A DNA stretch of 10,531 nucleotides. Origin: an uncultured Anaerotignum sp. Lineage in GTDB: Bacteria; Bacillota; Clostridia; Lachnospirales; Anaerotignaceae. This document shows, one piece after another, positions 1 through 6,112 of this stretch (positions are counted from its first letter, which is position 1; the number at the start of each line of letters is the position of its first letter). The notes beneath the pieces are model-generated. The model saw nothing but the letters and a program-made list of their open reading frames with translations, searched no databases and was not told where the DNA came from. The translations under genes were made by a program, and so were the position numbers. The stretch is from positions 1 through 10,531 of the forward strand of contig NZ_CAKQVD010000065.1 in assembly GCF_934277605.1 (NCBI RefSeq), in the 5' to 3' direction.

Positions 1-1760
1 CCAAGGTCAAGGGTAACGACCTTCAGTCCGTCAGAGCCCAGTGTGTCAGGGTTCAGGACTTCAAGCACGGGGCGGAAACCGAGGGAGACGTGCCGATCCC
101 GCAAGAGAGTCGGGATCAAATTGCGGATCAAAGGGCGCCCACGGCCCACACGCCAATCGTCGTTATTGCTATAAGTATCCTGTCCCCACGAATTTATCTT
201 ACAGTTCTCACAGTTTTTGATATATCCGTTGTTCTTGTCCAGTACACTGTCCCATTCGTTGCTTTGTGGCGTGCCGTGTTGGGACTCACCCGAGCCTTGA
301 GCATCACTTCCCACGGACGGCGCACGCAGCGTATAGCCCACGCCGCCGGCGGCATAGTCCTTGCCGAAAATCAACCCTGCGGCATTTAGGTCATCCCAGC
401 TTACCGCATGCGTTACGGCATGGTCCGCTATAAACAGGCTGTGGTGATATTTGTTCTGCTCTGCATACCCATCGGTGGTTGCCATCGCCGATTTGAGCTT
501 GTAGGCGTCCACCGTCCCTGCGTAGGTAAAGGGCACATAGTGCAGGGTGCTGTCCGGCAGATTGCTGTTTGCCGTTCCGGGTATGTTCTCGCCGGCGAGG
601 TCAAAGTAATAGGTGCCGCCGGGAGCAAGGGAGAACTGCTCATCCATCTGCTTTCCCACCGTCAGCGCAATGTTTGTGAAATTACTTGCGTAATCGGTAT
701 TATAATCGCCGTTATACTGTTCGCTGAAGACCTTCAGGGTATAGCTGCCCGGTGCAAGGTCAGACGGGATTTTGATTGCAACCGTTCCGCTTTCAACAGT
801 AGGCTGTGCTACTCTGCCATAATACTTTGCGCCGCTGTTATCCGCAAGGATGACGGAGATATATTCATTTGTCCCTGTGGTCGCCCCGATGTAATGCAGC
901 GTAACGGTATCGTCGGGGGCGGCGCTGACAGCTTTTTCCGTTACGGCAAAATTGCGGCTACTATCTAAAAGCGTCAATTTCCACTCGTTTCCGGTGTATT
1001 CGGAAATCGGGGTCAATTCCCCGTCGGGCTTTCCGCCCACAGCAGCGGATGTAAAGAGGACAGAGCCCAAATTCAAGTTAAAAGCGGGGCGCACACCATA
1101 CGACGGGTCGGAAGCCTCCACAAAGGTGGAGGGTTCACCATCAGCTTTCACGAAGGCGGCATCTATATTATTGGGGCTGGGGGAGCGCAGCCACCAATAG
1201 TACATCTCCCAATTTGTATGTTCTTTATCCACAATTCGCAGATCCTGATTTACCGCAAACGCTTCCGCCATGGAAAGTGGCCAGAATACAGCGTTATCCA
1301 CCTGCGCTCCTGCTACACAGTCGGTTTTCTCTCCGCTGTAACTTCCGCTTGCAAGCGTCCGTTTCTTTACGGCAGCATTTTCTTCTGTCGTCAGCTTTGC
1401 TGCAAGCGCATCTATTGCGGCTTTCAAATTACTCGGTGCGTATTCGGTGTTTGCTCTGCCATCGGTAAATTGCACAACTCCCATAGTGCCTGCCGCAAGC
1501 AGGGTCATATCCCCCTGTGCACCGGCAACGCCGCTTCCGTCATAGCCGATCACACGCCATGCACCGGGATTATTTTCATGGTTTTGCCCGAAATACACAG
1601 TCGGTGCGATCTCTGTGTTTACAGTTTTATTCAGTGCGTCTGTGCCAAGCTGTATCGCAGCAGAGCCCGTTGCTGCCTCGCCCTCGGCAAACACACTTGT
1701 TGGCACAAGGCATAGCACCATGCAAAGGCAGAGCAGGATACTGAGTATTCGTTTCTTCAT
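1..1760 (-). CDS. Large secreted DUF6273-like surface protein, C-terminus outside window
   Basis: The minus-strand frame is open from ATG at 1758-1760 to the window edge, giving 586 full codons and no stop. Residues 1-25 form a classic Gram-positive signal peptide (MKKR, a Leu/Cys-rich core, then VFA|EG), so the protein is exported. Residues 55-235 look like a DUF6273 domain: AWRVIGYDG near 67-75, YWWLRSPSP at 188-196, AAFVKADG at 201-208 and GVRPAFNL at 222-229. Residues 280-370 look like a beta-sandwich linker. A second domain has YTLRAPSVGSD (476-486), SNEWD (500-504), SWGQDT (524-529) and GFRPVLEVLNPDTLGSDG (561-578). I recall this ending from large Clostridia surface proteins, often followed by InlB-type repeats; that downstream part is not visible. 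It is translationally coupled to the gene ending at 1757 (ATGA overlap). The molecular function is unknown; adhesion or ligand binding is a guess. Confidence 0.85.
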   Translation of the reverse strand, partial: MKKRILSILLCLCMVLCLVPTSVFAEGEAATGSAAIQLGTDALNKTVNTEIAPTVYFGQNHENNPGAWRVIGYDGSGVAGAQGDMTLLAAGTMGVVQFTDGRANTEYAPSNLKAAIDALAAKLTTEENAAVKKRTLASGSYSGEKTDCVAGAQVDNAVFWPLSMAEAFAVNQDLRIVDKEHTNWEMYYWWLRSPSPNNIDAAFVKADGEPSTFVEASDPSYGVRPAFNLNLGSVLFTSAAVGGKPDGELTPISEYTGNEWKLTLLDSSRNFAVTEKAVSAAPDDTVTLHYIGATTGTNEYISVILADNSGAKYYGRVAQPTVESGTVAIKIPSDLAPGSYTLKVFSEQYNGDYNTDYASNFTNIALTVGKQMDEQFSLAPGGTYYFDLAGENIPGTANSNLPDSTLHYVPFTYAGTVDAYKLKSAMATTDGYAEQNKYHHSLFIADHAVTHAVSWDDLNAAGLIFGKDYAAGGVGYTLRAPSVGSDAQGSGESQHGTPQSNEWDSVLDKNNGYIKNCENCKINSWGQDTYSNNDDWRVGRGRPLIRNLIPTLLRDRHVSLGFRPVLEVLNPDTLGSDGLKVVTLDL

Positions 1761-2110
1761 GTGATTTTTCCCTCCTGTTTCTGCGGGTCTGGCTTACCTG
1801 TCCCGCTTTTTTTCTGGTTTTCTCTGATTTTGAGCCGGAAGCACAGTGCGGTGATCGCCGCCGCCGCGGCAAAGGAGACGACATCCACCAGCACATAGCC
1901 GCCTGCATCCTCCCGAAGCAGCATCGCACCAAACACGCCCTGTGCGACGGTCTGCCCCTGCCCGATGAGCGTTCCCGCCGCCTGCATCAGTGCTGTAAAC
2001 AACAGCAGACACACAGCGGATAGGCCTCCGACCTCTCGTCGCTGTCTTTGGCGGCCCATTTCCTGCACACGCTGCTTGACGAGTGCAACTCGTCTTGCGG
2101 TATCGTTCAT
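1757..2110 (-). CDS. Small two-helix membrane protein, paralogue-like partner of the 3512-3874 gene
   Basis: This encodes 117 residues from ATG at 2108-2110. That start is chosen because AGGAGG lies just upstream, whereas the upstream in-frame ATG at 2134 has no ribosome binding site; choosing 2134 would add eight residues. The N-terminus (MNDTARRVALVKQRVQEMGRQRQRR) is very basic and probably a cytoplasmic helix. Two hydrophobic segments follow at about 28-49 and 71-91, then ALCFRLKIREN and a charged Lys/Gln-rich tail. The layout and the LCFRL motif match the protein at 3512-3874. Its stop overlaps the start of the big surface protein (ATGA), so the two are made together. I do not recognise a named family. 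A role as a membrane partner of the sigma factor or of the surface protein is inference. Confidence 0.8.
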   Translation of the reverse strand: MNDTARRVALVKQRVQEMGRQRQRREVGGLSAVCLLLFTALMQAAGTLIGQGQTVAQGVFGAMLLREDAGGYVLVDVVSFAAAAAITALCFRLKIRENQKKSGTGKPDPQKQEGKIT

Positions 2111-2167
2111 ATCATCGGAAGCCTCCTCTCTCATTGATCTAAAGCTATGCTTGAAAAACCCCTTCTA

Positions 2168-2200
2168 CTTATATAGGTACAAAAAAACGAAAAAACTCTC
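2168..2200 (-). promoter_or_regulatory. Candidate ECF-type promoter for the surface-protein unit
   Basis: On the minus strand GAGAGTTTTTTCG (2200-2188) is followed by GTACC and CTATATAAG (2176-2168), about 55 bases upstream of the ATG at 2110. No standard TTGACA box sits at the right distance from the TATA-like part. The arrangement (T-rich block after a short -35-like core, then a C-TATATA -10 region) resembles ECF promoters seen in Clostridia, recalled from general knowledge. The neighbouring ECF sigma factor makes it a logical target. Assignment is inferred. Confidence 0.4.
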
Positions 2201-2221
2201 ACTCCAAACACAAAATTTTCC

Positions 2222-2254
2222 AAAAAAAATGAGAGCCACCAAAAAGTAGCTCTC
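2222..2254 (-). terminator. Rho-independent terminator after the PrsW-like gene
   Basis: Transcribed on the minus strand, GAGAGCTAC (2254-2246) pairs with GTGGCTCTC (2239-2231) around a six-base loop. This is a 9-bp stem with one G-U pair, followed by eight T residues (2229-2222). It lies 18 bases after the protease stop codon and separates the sigma/protease unit from the surface-protein unit. Confidence 0.88.
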
Positions 2255-2272
2255 AAGAATTGCATGATTCGG

Positions 2273-2902
2273 TTATTTTCTCCGCAATAATCGGAAAATG
2301 GAAATTTTTTCTGCTGCCACCAGCAGTGTCGGCAGTGCGTAGGCGATATACTGCACTGCACCACCGTAGGCGATCAGCAAGTTATAGATCGCATGAAGGG
2401 TAATGGCCGCACCCAGCAATCCGCAGGTGCCTGCAATCTTCAGCCACGTCCGCTGCCATGTGAATGCAAGCCCGCCGCCAACAATCAGACCGCAGAGAAC
2501 GTGCATGGCTCCCGTGCCAAAGCCCCGAAAAAAGATGAATGAGAAGCGGTCAGCTCCGTTCTGAATAAGATAGCACACATTCTCAAAGGTGGCAAAGGCG
2601 AGGGCAATCGTGATGGCGGCAGCCTTGATTTTATCCTTCTCCGGCTCGAACACCAGAAGATAAAACGCCAACGGCAGCAGCTTCAGGATTTCCTCCACCA
2701 CCGGCGCAATCTCCACCGTAGCGGCAAGCGCATCCGCTTGACACACTGCCGCAAGGAACGTGTTGATATAGGCTGAAAGCAGGCACACCCCCATCCCGGC
2801 AACGCAGAACAGGAAAAAGCCGATCTGCCGTCTGCCCATGCACAGAGCGGCTACCAGCAACGGCGAGGCCATGCAGATGAAAATGTTTTCAATATAGGTC
2901 AC
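2273..2902 (-). CDS. PrsW-like intramembrane protease
   Basis: A 209-residue polytopic membrane protein starting at GTG (2900-2902), which overlaps the upstream stop as GTGA. It carries the PrsW/CAAX-type signature set in order: EExxK as E70-E71-I-L-K74, FExxxY as F106-E107-N-V-C-Y111, H134 within GAMHVLCG, and HAIYN at H170-N174. PrsW in Bacillus subtilis makes the first cut in the anti-sigma factor RsiW, which frees sigma-W. The presence of an ECF sigma gene three genes upstream in the same operon supports a similar job here, with one of the operon's small membrane proteins as possible substrate (inference). All expected catalytic-type residues are present and the length is normal for the family. 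An unrelated CAAX-like immunity or processing role is the main alternative. Confidence 0.87.
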   Translation of the reverse strand: MTYIENIFICMASPLLVAALCMGRRQIGFFLFCVAGMGVCLLSAYINTFLAAVCQADALAATVEIAPVVEEILKLLPLAFYLLVFEPEKDKIKAAAITIALAFATFENVCYLIQNGADRFSFIFFRGFGTGAMHVLCGLIVGGGLAFTWQRTWLKIAGTCGLLGAAITLHAIYNLLIAYGGAVQYIAYALPTLLVAAEKISIFRLLRRK

Positions 2903-3525
2903 GCTTCCACCGCCTTTCTCGTGGCAGGCAGCAGTCCCAAAATGGTAAGCGTCAGCAGCATATCACACCAGAATGTCGGGCTCAGCAGAGGTGTGTTCGG
3001 CCAAAAGCAGCCCACCGTCCAAAGCAGGTACTCCGAGGCAACAAAGCACAGCACTCCGATGTGGAAATACCGCATATTCTCTGCCGTGTCCGTTCGGGTT
3101 TTCGTATAGGCAAGTCCACGAATGGCGTAAAAGGAGAGGCAAATCATCATGCCGCACCAAATCAGGTTGGAAAGGATATCCCCGAAGGTACAGTAGAACA
3201 CCAGCAGCGGCAAGCCAACCAATAGGGCAAGCCACGCCCCTCGGCAGCGGAAGCCGCTCTCATCTTTTCCGGACAGCGTCGCCTGCAAAATCCGCAGGAA
3301 AATCAGGCTGGCCACCCAGCCGAATTCCGACACATAAAAGACACGAGGCGTTGCTCCAAACAGCAGCAAATACAGCGTCCAGTAAAGCGAGCCGAGGGCA
3401 AAGCAGCCGTAAAAGCACAGCAGCAGAAAATATGTCTGCCAGTGGCTTTTTCTGCAAAATATGCCCGAAAGCAGCGCACCAAAAAATGTGACCGACAGTT
3501 GTAGCAGGTTCTCAATCAGCTCCAT
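2899..3525 (-). CDS. Polytopic membrane protein of unknown function
   Basis: It encodes 208 residues from ATG at 3523-3525. GAGGAA lies about six bases upstream, so this start is preferred over the longer one at 3561. Roughly seven hydrophobic segments are visible (near 5-24, 31-57, 67-83, 97-113, 118-137, 153-173 and 183-199) with short charged loops such as SGKDESGFRCRG (85-96) and YTKTRTDTAEN (140-150). It overlaps the gene before it by 14 bases and the PrsW-like gene after it by 4, so it belongs to the sigma operon. I recognise no catalytic motif or named family. A sensory or scaffold role for the sigma/protease pathway is conceivable from position only. Confidence 0.82.
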   Translation of the reverse strand: MELIENLLQLSVTFFGALLSGIFCRKSHWQTYFLLLCFYGCFALGSLYWTLYLLLFGATPRVFYVSEFGWVASLIFLRILQATLSGKDESGFRCRGAWLALLVGLPLLVFYCTFGDILSNLIWCGMMICLSFYAIRGLAYTKTRTDTAENMRYFHIGVLCFVASEYLLWTVGCFWPNTPLLSPTFWCDMLLTLTILGLLPATRKAVEA

Positions 3526-3874
3526 GCTGTTCCTCGCTTTCCTTATCCTTTGTATCCTCACGGTTCATCTGCTGCAAGCGGAAGCACAAAACGGTTACGC
3601 ACACCCCCAACAAAAACGCCAGAAGTCCAATGACGATGTATCCCAAGGCCGCACTGCCGCCGTACATTCTGGCCGCCATATCAAAGCCCGCATCGCTGCC
3701 GCTCTGCATCCGCACAGTAATGCCGGGCATGGCGAAGGACACACCTGCAAGCAACGCAAAACAAGCCGCCACAGCGGAAACCATGGTAATTGTATTGCGC
3801 CGCAGCCGTTTCTCTCGCTGTCTTGCGGCAATGCGCCGCTTCGTCTCCGCAACACGCTCCTCATAACTCCGCAT
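3512..3874 (-). CDS. Small two-helix membrane protein downstream of the sigma factor, candidate anti-sigma factor
   Basis: It encodes 120 residues from ATG at 3872-3874. A strong GGGAGGGG ribosome binding site sits upstream; the longer frame from 3922 lies inside the sigma gene and is rejected. The N-terminus (MRSYEERVAETKRRIAARQREKRLRR) is a highly charged, probably helical cytoplasmic segment. Hydrophobic segments follow at 29-50 and 73-98, a loop of about 22 residues lies between them, then VLCFRLQQMN and an acidic tail. Its start overlaps the sigma stop by 14 bases, the usual position of an anti-sigma gene. It lacks the HxxxCxxC zinc-binding motif of ZAS-domain anti-sigma factors, so this role is inferred from position and topology. 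It resembles the 1757-2110 product in layout and in the LCFRL motif. Confidence 0.82.
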   Translation of the reverse strand: MRSYEERVAETKRRIAARQREKRLRRNTITMVSAVAACFALLAGVSFAMPGITVRMQSGSDAGFDMAARMYGGSAALGYIVIGLLAFLLGVCVTVLCFRLQQMNREDTKDKESEEQHGAD

Positions 3875-4409
3875 TTGTAATCCCCTCCCGTTCCAACAGC
3901 CTTCGCAGGCTTTCCTTCCCACGATACACCATGTTGGTAATCTGCTTCACCGTTTTTCCGGTAACCTCTGCCACCTGTGCATAGCTCATGTCCTCAAAAT
4001 AGGTAAGATATAGCACCTCCCGATAGTCCGGGTTCATTTCATCCATGCAGAAATGCAGGATACGGTTTCGCTCCTCCGTCCGTATGACCTCCTCCACCAA
4101 CAGCTGCCCATCCGGCTCGTCGGTCAGCACATCGAGGCTGAACAAGGCCCTTCGTTTGCTTTTATGGCGCAGTGCCATGTTTCGTGCCGCCTTATACAGA
4201 TACGCCTTGAAGCCGCCCTCTCGGATACGGGGCTTTTTCGTGAACAAATATGCAAAAACGTCCATCATCAGCTCCTCCGCCTCGTGAACATCGTGCAGAT
4301 AGCCGTTGATATACATGATTAGGTGGTTACCGTATTTCTTCATCAGGACCTCCAGCCCCACATCGTCACCGCTGAGATATTGGCGGTAAAAAGCCTCGTC
4401 GCCGACCAT
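3861..4409 (-). CDS. ECF-type RNA polymerase sigma factor
   Basis: The product has 182 residues from ATG at 4407-4409. AAAAGGAAG lies at workable spacing; an in-frame GTG at 4418 abuts the same AGGAA and is less likely. Region 2 covers about residues 6-87, with DVHEAEELMMDVFAYLF (40-56) matching the core-binding/-10 helix pattern and FKAYLYKAARNMALRHKSKRR (67-87) the end of the domain. Region 4 covers 112-175, with LPxxYREVLYL-like NPDYREVLYLTYFEDMSYAQVAEVTGKTVKQI (126-157) as helix-turn-helix and VYRGKESLRRLLE (161-173) as recognition-end helix. There is no region 1 or 3, as expected for group 4 factors. It directs RNA polymerase to a small regulon, probably including the downstream surface-protein unit. 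It is first in an operon with a membrane partner and a PrsW-like protease, indicating control by regulated proteolysis. Confidence 0.93.
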   Translation of the reverse strand: MVGDEAFYRQYLSGDDVGLEVLMKKYGNHLIMYINGYLHDVHEAEELMMDVFAYLFTKKPRIREGGFKAYLYKAARNMALRHKSKRRALFSLDVLTDEPDGQLLVEEVIRTEERNRILHFCMDEMNPDYREVLYLTYFEDMSYAQVAEVTGKTVKQITNMVYRGKESLRRLLEREGITNAEL

Positions 4410-4625
4410 TGCGTTCACTTCCTTTTTGCAGATGCTTCAAGTGCAGCGGGTTGACACTCCCTAAAATCGAAAGCGCAAGCGCATCATTTACGTTTTTTTC
4501 ACAAATAGCTTTTTTGCATCCTTAATAAAATATTGCATATCCATTGATATCACATCAATAACAAATCTAATGATTTATTTTAGCATATATTTTTATTCAT
4601 TTCCAGAATACTTTTCGCCGATTCC
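4410..4625 (-). promoter_or_regulatory. Upstream region of the sigma operon, with inverted repeat and possible promoter
   Basis: These 216 bases separate the FUSC stop from the sigma start. An AT-rich half (4500-4620) contains a perfect inverted repeat ATTGAT-N5-ATCAAT at 4543-4559. On the minus strand there is an extended -10-like TGCTAAAAT near 4577-4585. A GC-rich block with GCGCAAGCGC (4472-4481) lies nearer the gene. No clear -35 box and no convincing terminator for the FUSC gene are seen, so read-through from FUSC into the sigma operon is possible. Confidence 0.35.
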
Positions 4626-5699
4626 TCACCGGTTCCATTCCGCACGAGCTGCCATCTTTCTCCCTGTCACCCGTTCCATCGCCCAATAAAACGCAATGCA
4701 AAACAGCAGGGCAAACACAACCCCAAACACATTTTGTGCCACACGAAGCCCCATTGCGCCCTTCAGGCCATAAAGCTTCTCTGCAATCGCAAGCGCACCA
4801 AAGGTATTAAACACCGCCTGCCAGCCATATTTCGCAGAAAACCCGACACCAATGCCGCCGATTATCCCGATATACGCATAAATCGGAGCAGGCAAAAGGG
4901 TATACAGCACCAGAAAGCAAAGCACCCCTGCCACATTGCCGATAATTCTTTTTTTCACTCTCTCCTGCATATCCTCCATCAGCGGCAAAATGGCGGACAT
5001 CGCCGCAATGCCTGCCCACATGGCACGGGGCATTTTGCACAGCTCCGCAAGAAACAGCACCATCGGCACGCAAATAATCTGGCAAAGCTGCCAATTTGTG
5101 CGGGCGGAGGTCAAATCAAAGGCACGCAAAACGCCCTTGATTCCCGTTTGATACACTCTGCTTTTATGGTTTCTGTAAAACACCAGGCAGGAAAGCAGTG
5201 CGCCGACAGCCATGGCAATCAAACGCATCCGATAGCTCTCTCCCGAAACATCATAGCCATATAAAAGCAAATATCCCAAAACCAATGTGGATTGATTAAA
5301 CATAAACGGATTATGGCACCCGAAAATCACGATAAACGCAAGTGCCGCCATGTTCAAAAGCAACGCCGGCAGTGGTGCCGCCTGCTGTGCCAAATGCGGA
5401 AAAACCGCCATAATCACAAAAAACAATCCCAACAGTGCTGTGGATTGTCCGGTGTGTATCCCAAAGTCTGCATTTCTGAATACCATCAGGCATAATAAAA
5501 CAACCACACCCACAACGCTGTTTTCATTCCCGAATAAAATGCTGAAAATGCTGACAAATGCAAAGCAAAACACCATTGTAATCGCAACCTTTGCCAGATA
5601 CACCAGCGCATGATATCGTTTTTCCTTCGCCGTTTCACTCTTTCTCAGCAGCTCCTTAGAGCCCGCCTGATTCAACTGTAACTCCTGATAAAATGTCAT
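4626..5699 (-). CDS. FUSC-family membrane protein, probable aromatic-acid-type exporter
   Basis: A 357-residue integral membrane protein with the two-halves architecture of FUSC/aromatic acid exporter proteins. A short hydrophilic N-terminus (1-32) is followed by a membrane bundle (about 33-172), a central loop (173-203) and a second bundle (204-342). The repeated R-x(5-7)-G helix motif appears as RMRLIAMAVGALLS (157-170), ERVKKRIIGNVAGV (246-259) and GLRVAQNVFGVVFALL (317-332). Family members such as AaeB/FusC pump out aromatic carboxylates or related small molecules; the substrate here is unknown. The start at 5699 has GGAAGGA about 11 bases upstream, a little far, but the alternatives are worse. 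The gene appears monocistronic and sits behind its own promoter and a structured leader with a terminator, so expression is probably conditional on a ligand or stress. Confidence 0.82.
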   Translation of the reverse strand: MTFYQELQLNQAGSKELLRKSETAKEKRYHALVYLAKVAITMVFCFAFVSIFSILFGNENSVVGVVVLLCLMVFRNADFGIHTGQSTALLGLFFVIMAVFPHLAQQAAPLPALLLNMAALAFIVIFGCHNPFMFNQSTLVLGYLLLYGYDVSGESYRMRLIAMAVGALLSCLVFYRNHKSRVYQTGIKGVLRAFDLTSARTNWQLCQIICVPMVLFLAELCKMPRAMWAGIAAMSAILPLMEDMQERVKKRIIGNVAGVLCFLVLYTLLPAPIYAYIGIIGGIGVGFSAKYGWQAVFNTFGALAIAEKLYGLKGAMGLRVAQNVFGVVFALLFCIAFYWAMERVTGRKMAARAEWNR

Positions 5700-5735
5700 C
5701 CTGCTTCATTCCTTCCGTTTCGTTCTTTATTCAGC

Positions 5736-5760
5736 AAAAAAACGGCAGTATCACCTGCCG
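5736..5760 (-). terminator. Leader terminator (attenuator) upstream of the FUSC gene
   Basis: On the minus strand CGGCAG (5760-5755) pairs with CTGCCG (5748-5743) around a GTGATA loop and is followed by seven T residues (5742-5736). The stem ends about 37 bases before the FUSC start codon and lies downstream of the gene's own promoter. It is therefore an attenuator and not the end of another gene. Confidence 0.8.
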
Positions 5761-5815
5761 CATTTCTGTTTGCCCTTTATACGCCGCTTGATTGGCGTAA
5801 GCCTCGCAATGAGGC
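5743..5815 (-). promoter_or_regulatory. Structured leader with two hairpins ahead of the FUSC gene
   Basis: In the minus-strand transcript the leader begins with hairpin GCCTC-loop-GAGGC (5815-5801). Next is TACGCC-AATCAAGC-GGCGTA (5799-5780), then a single-stranded stretch with AAAGGGCAAACAG, then the terminator. GCCTCATT of the first hairpin could instead pair, with one mismatch, with AATGCGGC at the foot of the terminator stem. That would form an antiterminator. I do not recognise a known riboswitch class. This reading rests on base pairing seen by eye. Confidence 0.5.
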
Positions 5816-5825
5816 TATTTTATCT

Positions 5826-5853
5826 ATTATATCATTCTTTTCTGTTTTGTAAA
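5826..5853 (-). promoter_or_regulatory. Sigma-A promoter of the FUSC gene
   Basis: On the minus strand TTTACA (5853-5848) and a perfect TATAAT (5831-5826) are separated by 16 bases. Transcription would start near 5819, just before the first leader hairpin, giving a leader of about 120 bases. Confidence 0.75.
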
Positions 5854-5900
5854 ATACCCTTTTTCAAAGCCTCCGTGAACAAAATTTTCCGCAGTATAGA

Positions 5901-5934
5901 GAAAGCCCCTCTCCCATTCGGGAGAGAGGCTTTC
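5901..5934 (-). terminator. Strong hairpin at the 3' end of the TRAP operon
   Basis: GAAAGCC...CTCCC pairs with GGGAGAG...GCTTTC as a 15-bp stem with one G-U pair and a four-base loop. It lies 51 bases beyond the microprotein stop codon. There is no clean T-run on either side, so it may act as a weak terminator, a 3' stabiliser of the operon mRNA, or both. It sits between two minus-strand units and so marks a transcript boundary. Confidence 0.6.
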
Positions 5935-5984
5935 CGGAGTTCAATATGAGCCACATCTATAGGGTAGATGAAGGTCAACGAGTT

Positions 5985-6074
5985 TTAACCGTAGTAGTAA
6001 AACATACAAAGTGCTGTCATCAAAATGATGCCGCAGTCCAGCAGTCTTTGTGCTATTTTTTTTGAAATACTCAT
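5985..6074 (-). CDS. 29-residue single-helix membrane microprotein after dctM
   Basis: The minus-strand frame starts at ATG (6072-6074) and ends at TAA (5985-5987). An ideal AAGGAG ribosome binding site is placed nine bases before the start. The product reads MSISKKIAQRLLDCGIILM and then TALCMFYYYG. It has a basic amphipathic N-terminus and one hydrophobic segment of about 15-17 residues ending in aromatic residues, typical of a small inner-membrane protein. It follows dctM by 38 bases and precedes the operon's 3' hairpin, so it is cotranscribed with the transporter. I know of no family for it. A helper or regulator of the TRAP membrane complex is inferred from position. Chance is possible, but the ribosome binding site and topology argue for a real gene. 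Confidence 0.65.
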   Translation of the reverse strand: MSISKKIAQRLLDCGIILMTALCMFYYYG

Positions 6075-6112
6075 ATTTACCAACTCCTTGAGAAGCTTTT
6101 AACAAAACCGTC

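Noticed and set aside
90..1744. Several plus-strand open frames in the first 1.75 kb
   Set aside because: They are short, lack ribosome binding sites and recognisable domains, and lie opposite one continuous minus-strand gene with a signal peptide and family motifs.
3512..3922. Longer start for the two-helix protein at 3922
   Set aside because: The extra residues lie inside the sigma gene and are Cys/Trp-rich, while the ATG at 3874 has a strong ribosome binding site.
5761..5800. Cyclic di-GMP-I riboswitch, suggested by AAAGGGCAAAC
   Set aside because: The second conserved strand (GGGACGCAAAGC-like) and the tetraloop-receptor architecture are missing.
5743..5815. Guanidine-II riboswitch, suggested by two tandem hairpins
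   Set aside because: The loops are ATTGC and AATCAAGC, not the ACGR loops that define this class.
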